This document shows, piece after piece, positions 14,554 through 20,184 of a stretch of 20,184 nt of DNA. The notes beneath the pieces are model-generated. The model was given only the letters and a program-made list of their open reading frames with translations, searched no databases and was not told the DNA's origin. The DNA is taken from positions 1-20,184 of the forward strand of contig CAKVCP010000032.1 in assembly GCA_934725735.1 (NCBI GenBank), in the 5' to 3' direction. A program made the position numbers and the translations under genes. Source of the DNA: an uncultured Thermoguttaceae bacterium (lineage in GTDB: Bacteria; Planctomycetota; Planctomycetia; Pirellulales; Thermoguttaceae). The stretch's first letter is position 1. Each line of letters opens with the position of its first letter.

Positions 14554-16026
14554 TTATGGGAAGGAGCCGAAATCAGCGGTTCCATTCCCGTCCGAGTATT
14601 CTTCATAGCCGTCAAACTCTTCGTAGCCGCCGGGCGAGCTTTCGTTCGCGAGGTTGCTGAAGAGCGTGAATTTGCTCAACCAGGCGAGTTTCACGTCCCC
14701 GACCGGCCCGTTACGCTGTTTGGCGACGATAATTTCCGCGAGCCCTTTCAGGTTCTTTTCTTCCGCCTCTTCTTGCGTATGGTAATATTCTTCGCGGTGC
14801 ACGAACATCACGACGTCCGCGTCTTGTTCGATTGCCCCCGATTCGCGCAGGTGGCTCAAGCGCGGACGATTGTCCTTCATCTGTTCGGTCATTCGGTTGA
14901 GCTGGGAGAGGCACACGACGGGAACGTTGAGTTCGCGCGCGAGCCCTTTGAGACGCCGCGCGATCTTCGCGACCTGTTCCTGACGCGAGTCGTACGTGTT
15001 GTCCGGTTCGATCAACCCCAAATAGTCGATGATGATGAGCCCGAGCCCCTGCTGACGTTTGAGTCGTCTTGCGACGGCGCCGATTTCGGCGACGGTGCGC
15101 GACGGCGTGTCGTCGATATAGAGGGGGGCGTCCCCGAGGAGCCCCGCCGCGCGGGTGAAGTTCGCCATATCCTTCTGGGAGAGGCGTCCGCGCAGGTTTG
15201 TCCCGGAGATGCGTCCGCGCGCGCAGAGCATACGCAGCGCAAGTTCCGTCTTCGCCATTTCGAGGCTGAAGAAGAGAACCGGTTCGCGTTGTTCCACCGC
15301 CACGAAGTCGGCGATGTTCGTCGCGAACGCCGTCTTACCCATAGACGGACGCGCCGCGATGATGATGAGTTCCGACCCGTGAAGCCCTCCGAGCATCGCG
15401 TCGAGGTCGAGGAACCCCGTCGGGACGCCGTCGACCTCTCCGGAGGCGCGGCGGTCGATGAGCTGGAAGACGTCTTGAATCAAGGTGCGCATCGGTTCGA
15501 CGGAGCCCGCGGCGCGTTGATCGTTGATAGCGAAGATTTGCTCTTCCGCGCGGGAGATCAGCTCTTTGGGCTGCACCTCGGGGGCGTACGCGTCGTTGAT
15601 GATCTTTCCGCACGTGTCGATGAGTTGTCGCCGCGTCGCGTTCTGCTGGACGATCTTCGCGTAATATTGGGCGTGAGCGGTGACTTGGACGCTCGTCATG
15701 AGTTCGGCGAGGTACGCTTCGCCGCCGATCTCTTCGAGCTCGTTATTCGCGCGGAGCTGCTCCACGAGGAGGGTCAAGTCGATCCCTTGCGAGGCCGCGT
15801 GCATATCGAGGAGCGCGCGATAAATGCGGCGGTTTTTGTCGAGATAGAAGTCGTCGGGGCGCAGAAGCGTCGCGATATCGTCGCATAGCGCCGGATCGAG
15901 CAAAATCGCTCCGAGCACGCCGCGTTCCGCCTCTAAGTTGCACGGCGACGGTCGATCCGGGATACCGCCGGTCGTTTCAGGCGTCGCCGCCGCCGACTTC
16001 TTCGTCGTCTTTGCCACTCTCTCCAC
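14554..16026 (-). CDS. dnaB: Replicative DNA helicase DnaB
   Basis: DnaB is the hexameric 5'-3' helicase of the replication fork. The 490-residue protein has the N-terminal primase-interacting domain (about 28-130, LEAERGVLGAILLDP) and a RecA-like motor. The motor shows Walker A ARPSMGKT (225-232), FFSLEM (252-257), Walker B IIIDYLGLI (331-339), VVCLSQLNR (370-378) and SHLRESGAIEQDADVV (391-406). No intein interrupts the P-loop or other sites. The last 30 residues are an acidic, Gly/Tyr-rich tail. The start is GTG; both 16026 and the in-frame GTG at 16017 are possible because AAGGA (just upstream of 16026) is better spaced for the latter. The SDR gene follows 40 bases downstream, probably in the same transcript. 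Confidence 0.96.
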   Translation of the reverse strand: MERVAKTTKKSAAATPETTGGIPDRPSPCNLEAERGVLGAILLDPALCDDIATLLRPDDFYLDKNRRIYRALLDMHAASQGIDLTLLVEQLRANNELEEIGGEAYLAELMTSVQVTAHAQYYAKIVQQNATRRQLIDTCGKIINDAYAPEVQPKELISRAEEQIFAINDQRAAGSVEPMRTLIQDVFQLIDRRASGEVDGVPTGFLDLDAMLGGLHGSELIIIAARPSMGKTAFATNIADFVAVEQREPVLFFSLEMAKTELALRMLCARGRISGTNLRGRLSQKDMANFTRAAGLLGDAPLYIDDTPSRTVAEIGAVARRLKRQQGLGLIIIDYLGLIEPDNTYDSRQEQVAKIARRLKGLARELNVPVVCLSQLNRMTEQMKDNRPRLSHLRESGAIEQDADVVMFVHREEYYHTQEEAEEKNLKGLAEIIVAKQRNGPVGDVKLAWLSKFTLFSNLANESSPGGYEEFDGYEEYSDGNGTADFGSFP

Positions 16027-16150
16027 GTCCTTGTTATTTTAACGTCAAATATATGGATTTAAAGGGTTTGGGCGCGTTCTCCGCAATCCGTTGGGAGATT
16101 TTTTTACGCTTAACCTGAAAAATCATAAAAATCCCGGTGATTGTAGTAAA

Positions 16151-16165
16151 AAAAACCTGGTTTTT
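16151..16165. promoter_or_regulatory. Odd-centred palindrome in the divergent dnaB / ABC intergenic region
   Basis: AAAAACC, a central T, then GGTTTTT form a perfect 15-base palindrome in the 254-base spacer between the divergently transcribed dnaB and the ABC ATPase gene. The single-base centre excludes a hairpin loop, so a protein-binding site is the more likely reading. The rest of the spacer (16027-16280) is AT-rich, and I see no clear pair of promoter hexamers in it. Confidence 0.35.
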
Positions 16166-16265
16166 GTAGATCAAATCGGTATGGATTCCTGAAATGATTC
16201 GAAACCTTTTCAAATCGGGCGCCCCCACTTTTTACGCGCGGAAAATAGCGGACAATTGGGGGCGC

Positions 16266-16271
16266 AAGGAG
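16266..16271 (+). promoter_or_regulatory. Ribosome-binding site that sets the ABC ATPase start
   Basis: AAGGAG lies nine bases before ATG 16281. The longer frame from 16194 has no such site and adds 29 residues that do not belong to the ABC fold. Confidence 0.8.
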
Positions 16272-16280
16272 AATCGCGAG

Positions 16281-17096
16281 ATGATAGAATTGAAAGACGT
16301 GAGCTATTATTACGACATGGGGAAAGCCCCCGCGCTCGAGGACGTGACGATCACGATCCCGAAGGGCGAGTTTGCGTCGATCGTCGGACCCAACGGGGGA
16401 GGAAAATCGACGTTGATTAAGCTTTTTTTAGGGCTTTTGGAGCCGACGCAGGGCTGCGTCAAGCTCTTCGGGGACGCGCCGCGCAAGACGCGTTATCGAG
16501 TCGGCTACGCGCCCCAGCAAGCGCGGGTCGACTTCAAGTTTCCGATCAACGTGATGGACGTTGTTTTAGCGGGTCGTTTTGGCGCGTCGGGGGACAAGGC
16601 TCCGAAGTTTTGGGGTCGTTTTTTCGGGCGTTTCACGAAAGAGGATCGCGAGCGGGCGATCGCGGCGCTCGACAAGATGGGCGTCGCGCACCTTCGCGGG
16701 AAGTCTTTCGGCGATCTCTCTGGGGGGCAGCGTCAGCGCGTGTTGATCGCGCGGGCGCTCGCGTCGGATCCGGAGCTTCTCGTCTTGGACGAGCCGACGA
16801 ACAACGTGGATCCGTCGAGCGCGGAGAAGTTCTATTCGCTCCTTTCGGATTTGCATCAGAACGCGTCGATTTTGATGGCGTCGCACGACTTGGGGGTCGT
16901 TTCACAGCTGGTGGACAGCGTGGTTTGCGTGAATCGCCATGTGCGGATTCACCCGACGTCGGAGTTCAACGGGGAGATGGTGCGGGAGTTGTATAATAGC
17001 GACGTGCGTTTGGTGCGACACGACCATCGTTGCAGCGAGACGGGTCATACGCGCTGTGCGGACGAGGTATGCGCGCATGGGGAATGGCGCGACTGA
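16281..17096 (+). CDS. Metal-type (zinc/manganese) ABC transporter ATP-binding protein
   Basis: This is an ABC ATPase of 271 residues, of the family that powers ZnuABC- and MntABC-like metal importers. It has Walker A GPNGGGKST (36-44), the Q-loop in YAPQQ (77-80, followed by ARVDFKFP as in ZnuC relatives), the signature LSGGQRQR (146-153), Walker B LLVLDEP (166-172) and the H-loop His202 (MASHD). The last 25 residues hold His247, His249, Cys251, His256, Cys259, Cys264 and His266, a likely metal-binding tail. No permease or binding protein lies next to it: dnaB is upstream in the opposite direction and ahcY follows. It either works with components encoded elsewhere or is part of a broken-up operon. 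Metal identity is inferred from family resemblance and the tail. Confidence 0.87.
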   Translation: MIELKDVSYYYDMGKAPALEDVTITIPKGEFASIVGPNGGGKSTLIKLFLGLLEPTQGCVKLFGDAPRKTRYRVGYAPQQARVDFKFPINVMDVVLAGRFGASGDKAPKFWGRFFGRFTKEDRERAIAALDKMGVAHLRGKSFGDLSGGQRQRVLIARALASDPELLVLDEPTNNVDPSSAEKFYSLLSDLHQNASILMASHDLGVVSQLVDSVVCVNRHVRIHPTSEFNGEMVRELYNSDVRLVRHDHRCSETGHTRCADEVCAHGEWRD

Positions 17097-17136
17097 AAAT
17101 GATAGGTCGCCCCCTATGGCGTCGCGCCGGGCGCTT

Positions 17137-17142
17137 TATAAT
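17137..17142 (+). promoter_or_regulatory. Candidate -10 element upstream of ahcY
   Basis: A perfect TATAAT stands 75 bases before the ahcY start. No good -35 is found at 15-18 bases, and no extended -10, so an activator or another sigma factor would be needed if it is real. Confidence 0.35.
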
Positions 17143-17151
17143 GAGGGGAGT

Positions 17152-17190
17152 AATTGACAGACGAAGAGCGCCGCATGGCGCGCGACAATT
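17152..17190 (+). other. Structured leader upstream of ahcY
   Basis: AATTG (17152-17156) pairs with CAATT (17186-17190). Inside, GCGCC (17168-17172) pairs with GGCGC (17177-17181) around a GCAT loop. It would lie in the 5' untranslated region of ahcY if transcription starts after the TATAAT at 17137. I compared it by eye with the SAH riboswitch consensus as I remember it and do not see that motif. Confidence 0.35.
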
Positions 17191-17217
17191 GAGAGCGTAG
17201 AGAGAGCGTTGAGAAAG

Positions 17218-18525
17218 ATGACAGAGAAGATTCCGTATAAAGTCGCGGATATGGGTTTGGCGGAGTGGGGACGCAAAGAGATCATGCTCGCGGAGCATGA
17301 GATGCCGGGACTCATGGCGCTGCGCAAGAAGTATGGATCGACGCAGCCGCTCAAGGGGGCGCGCATCGCCGGCAGCTTGCATATGACGATTCAGACCGCA
17401 GTCTTGATCGAAACGTTGACGGCGCTTGGCGCGGAGGTGACGTGGGCGAGTTGCAACAAGTTCTCGACGCAGGATCACGCCGCCGCCGCGATCGTCGCGA
17501 CGGGCGTTCCCGTCTACGCGTGGAAGGGGGAGACGGACGAAGAATACGACTGGTGCACGGCGCAGACCCTCTATTTTCCCGACGGCAAGTCTCTGAACAT
17601 GATCGTCGACGACGGCGGCGACTTGACGCATATGATCCACCAGCCCGAACACGCGGATATTATCGGCGGCGTGAAGGGGATCTCGGAAGAGACGACGACG
17701 GGCGTTCATCGCCTTTATCAGATGCACGCGCGCGGCGAGTTGAAGATACCCGCGATCAACGTGAACGACAGCGTGACGAAGAGCAAGTTCGACAATCTTT
17801 ACGGGTGCCGCGAATCGTTAGCGGACGGGATTAAGCGCGCGACGGACGTGATGGTCGCGGGGAAGGTCGTGGTCGTCGCGGGTTACGGGGACGTCGGAAA
17901 GGGTTGCGCGCAGTCGATGCGCAGTTACGGGGCGCGCGTTTTGATAACGGAGATCGACCCGATCTGCGCGCTTCAGGCGGCGATGGAGGGATACGAGGTC
18001 ACGACGATGGAAGACGCGCGCGAGCGCGGGAATATCTTCGTGACGACGACCGGATGCTGCGACATTATCTCCGCGGAGGATTGCGCGAGGATGAAGAACG
18101 ACGCGATCGTGTGCAATATCGGTCACTTCGACTGCGAGATCGACGTCGCGGGGCTCGAGAGCTATCCAGGGATTAAGAAAACGCAGATCAAGCCCCTTGT
18201 GGATCGTTACACGTTCCCGAACGGGAACAGCATAATCTTGCTTGCGGAAGGTCGCCTTGTGAACCTTGGCTGCGCGACGGGTCATCCTTCGTTCGTGATG
18301 TCGAACTCCTTTACGAACCAGGTTTTGGCGCAGATCGCGCTCTGGACGGAGCCTGACAACTATCCGCTTGGCGTCTATCGTTTGCCCAAGAAGCTCGACG
18401 AAGAGGTCGCGCGTCTCCACCTGGAGCAGCTCGGCGTGAAGTTGTCGACGCTGACGCAGAAGCAGGCGGACTATCTCGGCGTGCCCGTCGAAGGGCCCTT
18501 CAAGCCGGAATTTTACCGATATTAA
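17218..18525 (+). CDS. ahcY: Adenosylhomocysteinase (S-adenosyl-L-homocysteine hydrolase)
   Basis: AhcY hydrolyses S-adenosylhomocysteine to adenosine and homocysteine, removing the product inhibitor of methyltransferases. The 435-residue protein shows His55 (GSLHMT), Asp132 (VDDGGD), Glu157 (SEETTTGVHRL), the substrate/NAD residues in NDSVTKSKFDN (Lys190, Asp192, Asn193), the NAD-binding GYGDVGKG (222-229), IGHFDCEID and the C-terminal KPEFYRY that reaches across the dimer for NAD. It is about the length of eukaryotic enzymes, shorter than many bacterial ones. ATG 17218 is preferred over the in-frame TTG at 17209, since the family begins near here and neither has a strong ribosome-binding site. 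It is separated from the ABC ATPase gene by 121 bases and is probably transcribed on its own. Confidence 0.97.
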   Translation: MTEKIPYKVADMGLAEWGRKEIMLAEHEMPGLMALRKKYGSTQPLKGARIAGSLHMTIQTAVLIETLTALGAEVTWASCNKFSTQDHAAAAIVATGVPVYAWKGETDEEYDWCTAQTLYFPDGKSLNMIVDDGGDLTHMIHQPEHADIIGGVKGISEETTTGVHRLYQMHARGELKIPAINVNDSVTKSKFDNLYGCRESLADGIKRATDVMVAGKVVVVAGYGDVGKGCAQSMRSYGARVLITEIDPICALQAAMEGYEVTTMEDARERGNIFVTTTGCCDIISAEDCARMKNDAIVCNIGHFDCEIDVAGLESYPGIKKTQIKPLVDRYTFPNGNSIILLAEGRLVNLGCATGHPSFVMSNSFTNQVLAQIALWTEPDNYPLGVYRLPKKLDEEVARLHLEQLGVKLSTLTQKQADYLGVPVEGPFKPEFYRY

Positions 18526-18558
18526 GCGCGGAGGACGCCTTGACGCGCCCCCCGTTTT
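18526..18558 (+). terminator. Weak terminator-like hairpin after ahcY
   Basis: GCGCG (18526-18530) and CGCGC (18544-18548) can pair with a 13-base loop, followed by a C-run and five T. The stem is short, so termination is doubtful. Confidence 0.3.
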
Positions 18559-18570
18559 TGAGAATATATA
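18540..18570 (+). promoter_or_regulatory. Candidate promoter of the DUF1015 gene
   Basis: TTGACG (18540-18545) and TATATA (18565-18570) are near-consensus but 19 bases apart, longer than ideal. They lie about 45 bases before the DUF1015 start. Confidence 0.35.
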
Positions 18571-18603
18571 TCGCGAATTACAGCAATAGTTTACCTCGAT
18601 TTT

Positions 18604-18608
18604 AGGAG
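18604..18608 (+). promoter_or_regulatory. Ribosome-binding site for the GTG start of DUF1015
   Basis: AGGAG lies seven bases before the GTG at 18616 and supports this non-ATG start. Confidence 0.8.
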
Positions 18609-18615
18609 ACTTATC

Positions 18616-19923
18616 GTGCCGAATATACAGCCTTTCCAAGGATTGCGTTACAACTTAGCGCAGGTTGGGGATCTGAGCGACGTCGTCGCCCCCCCCTACG
18701 ACGTTATCAGCCCTGAATATCAGGACGAGCTCTACGCCAAGCACCCGAACAACGTCGTTCGCCTCATCTTGAACAAGATGAATCCTGACGACGACGAAGC
18801 GAACAACCGCTATACCCGCGCGGCGCGCACCCTTAAAGACTGGAAGGCGGAAGGCGTTCTTCAGAGAGACGATCAGCCCGCGCTGTACGTCTATCACCAG
18901 ATCTTCACCGTCGGTGGGAAAGAATACTGCCGCAAGGGTTTCATGTGCGGCTGCGAAGCGACGCCTTTCGGTGAAGGGATGATCTTCCCGCACGAAATCA
19001 CGATGAGCGGCCCGAAACTCGACCGTCTCATGCTCACTACTGCGTGCAAGACGAACTTCAGCCAGATTTTCGGACTCTATCCCGACGCGGAGAACGAAGT
19101 CCAAAATATCCTTGAAGACGCGGTTCGCGGCGAAGCGCCCCTCGAAGCGACGGATAAAGACGGCGTTATCAACCGCATGTGGATCGTCGACGATCCGGAC
19201 GTCGTCTCGAAGGTCGTCGCCCTCATGGGCCCCAAGCCGATCTTCATCGCCGACGGCCATCACCGTTACGAAACCGCGTGCAACTACCGCAAGCAGATTC
19301 GCGAGCAGGGCGAATTGACCCTCGAGCATCCCGCGAACTACGTCTTGATGGTCTGCATCGCGATGGAAGACCCCGGCCTTATCGTCATGCCGACGCACCG
19401 CCTGTTCAAGAACGTTCCCGCCTTCTCGCAGGAAGAGCTGATTAGCAAGGTCGGCGATTGCTTCCGCGTTTCGACCGTCGGCGAAGGTTACCGCACGGCG
19501 CACCGCGCGTGGGCGGAGATCGAGATGCTGGAAGATCAGGGAACGATGGCGATCTACACGGCGAAGGACGGGAAGTGGAATCTTCTCCAGCTCACCGACG
19601 CGGGACGCGAAAAGATGGCGGAAGTCGCGAAAGAGCATCAGCCCGAATGGCAGGAACTCGGCGTCGCGATCCTTCACTCCCTCGTGATCGACACGCTTTT
19701 GGGACTCAAGGGACACGAGAAGCCCAAGTACGTGCACGAAGTCGAAGAGGTCGTCGAGACGCTCAAGAGCGAGCCCGAGACGTATCCGTTGGCGGCGCTC
19801 GTCATGCCCGCGACCGTCCAGCAGATCCAGGATCTCTCGATGGTTCGCGAAAGAATGCCCGCGAAGAGCACCTATTTCTATCCTAAGTTGATTTCCGGGT
19901 TCGTCTTCAAGCCTTTGGAATGA
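18616..19923 (+). CDS. DUF1015 family protein (function unknown)
   Basis: This 435-residue soluble protein belongs to the widespread DUF1015 family. It shows the N-terminal VAPPYDVIS (24-32), FPHE (124-127) followed by PKLDRLML (133-140) and IFGLYPD (151-157), the strongly conserved IADGHHRYETA (211-221), and MPTHRL (258-263). The clustered Asp/His/Arg in ADGHHRYE suggest a catalytic or metal/phosphate site. I know of no established reaction and do not assign one. It lies 90 bases after ahcY and 41 bases before hisH. Its codons favour C-ending forms (CGC, ATC, CTC, AAC), like the end of rpoC and unlike birA and bioB, which may point to high expression. Confidence 0.9.
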   Translation: MPNIQPFQGLRYNLAQVGDLSDVVAPPYDVISPEYQDELYAKHPNNVVRLILNKMNPDDDEANNRYTRAARTLKDWKAEGVLQRDDQPALYVYHQIFTVGGKEYCRKGFMCGCEATPFGEGMIFPHEITMSGPKLDRLMLTTACKTNFSQIFGLYPDAENEVQNILEDAVRGEAPLEATDKDGVINRMWIVDDPDVVSKVVALMGPKPIFIADGHHRYETACNYRKQIREQGELTLEHPANYVLMVCIAMEDPGLIVMPTHRLFKNVPAFSQEELISKVGDCFRVSTVGEGYRTAHRAWAEIEMLEDQGTMAIYTAKDGKWNLLQLTDAGREKMAEVAKEHQPEWQELGVAILHSLVIDTLLGLKGHEKPKYVHEVEEVVETLKSEPETYPLAALVMPATVQQIQDLSMVRERMPAKSTYFYPKLISGFVFKPLE

Positions 19924-19964
19924 GGATGAAGACGAAACGCGCACGACACTAAAGGGAGACTTTG

Positions 19965-20184
19965 ATGATCGCGATTATAGATTATGGTATGGGGAATCTG
20001 CGCAGCGTGCAGAAGGCGTTCGAACGAATCGGGCATGAAGCGCAAATCACGTCCGATCGCGCGACGGTCGAGAGCGCCGAGAAGATCGTGCTACCCGGCG
20101 TCGGAGCGATAGCGGACGCGGTCGCCGAGCTCAAGCGCGCCGATATGATCGGCGTGATCCGCGACTCGATCGCCGCAAACAAGC
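19965..20184 (+). CDS. hisH: Imidazole glycerol phosphate synthase, glutamine amidotransferase subunit (N-terminal part)
   Basis: HisH releases ammonia from glutamine and passes it to HisF, which makes imidazole glycerol phosphate and AICAR in histidine synthesis. Only the first 73 codons are present; the gene runs off the end of the window. IIDYGMGNLRSVQKAF (4-19) and KIVLPGVGA (40-48) are diagnostic of the class I glutaminase HisH. The nucleophile cysteine lies beyond the window. AAGGGAG (19952-19958) is six bases before the ATG. It starts 41 bases after the DUF1015 gene, so the two may share a transcript. Confidence 0.93.
   Translation, partial: MIAIIDYGMGNLRSVQKAFERIGHEAQITSDRATVESAEKIVLPGVGAIADAVAELKRADMIGVIRDSIAANK

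Noticed and set aside
14514..14615. 34-residue N-terminal extension of the SDR protein overlapping dnaB
   Set aside because: The Rossmann fold begins at the ATG 14513, which has an AGGA site; the extension overlaps the dnaB end.
14497..15888. 463-codon + strand frame opposite dnaB, and a 429-codon minus frame (18655-19944) opposite the DUF1015 gene
   Set aside because: Both mirror well-identified genes in the complementary codon phase and encode no recognisable protein.
17097..17217. SAH riboswitch upstream of ahcY
   Set aside because: The leader is short and I could not find the conserved core of that riboswitch by eye; a covariance-model search would settle it.

Overview
The window looks like chromosomal DNA of a planctomycete-like bacterium, probably an anaerobe. 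The lineage is an inference. It rests on a tandem pair of ClpP proteases of the kind I associate with planctomycetes, a very large MMPL/RND transporter behind a low-complexity lipoprotein, a DUF1015 protein, and overall gene style. Anaerobic or fermentative life is suggested by a fused ADP-forming acyl-CoA synthetase and by a biotin synthase with the sequence signature of anaerobe-type enzymes. I found no rRNA, tRNA, CRISPR array, insertion sequence or prophage, and no gene-free stretch longer than 300 bases.

Layout. (1) 1-850, + strand: the 3' end of rpoC with a long acidic tail and a strong terminator. (2) 857-4928, + strand: a biotin cluster birA-bioB-bioD-bioA, opened by a promoter with perfect -35 and -10 hexamers and an overlapping inverted repeat that could be a BirA operator. 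bioF, bioC and bioH are not here. (3) 4953-5074: two back-to-back terminators between convergent transcription units. (4) 5102-9514, - strand: a lipoprotein gene followed by a 1087-residue RND/MMPL transporter, with a good candidate promoter. (5) 9531-13304, - strand: an ADP-forming acyl-CoA synthetase, then a hairpin-rich spacer, then two clpP genes and a terminator. (6) 13389-16026, - strand: dnaB followed by an SDR-family dehydrogenase. (7) 16281-20184, + strand: an ABC ATPase of the zinc/manganese type with a His/Cys-rich tail and no permease beside it, then ahcY (adenosylhomocysteinase), a DUF1015 gene, and the first 73 codons of hisH.

How the genes fit together. The biotin block would carry out the last three steps of biotin synthesis (BioA, BioD, BioB), with BirA attaching biotin to its acceptor proteins and probably sensing it. 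The other blocks are core metabolism and housekeeping: replication helicase, proteolysis, ATP from acyl-CoA, methyl-cycle clean-up, histidine and purine-linked metabolism. I see no convincing new multi-gene system. The points most worth checking are the ligand change in BioB, the inverted repeat before birA, the orphan metal-type ABC ATPase with its Cys/His tail, the lipoprotein plus RND pair, and the hairpin cluster upstream of clpP. Several start codons were moved inward from the longest reading frame on the strength of ribosome-binding sites; these are explained entry by entry.
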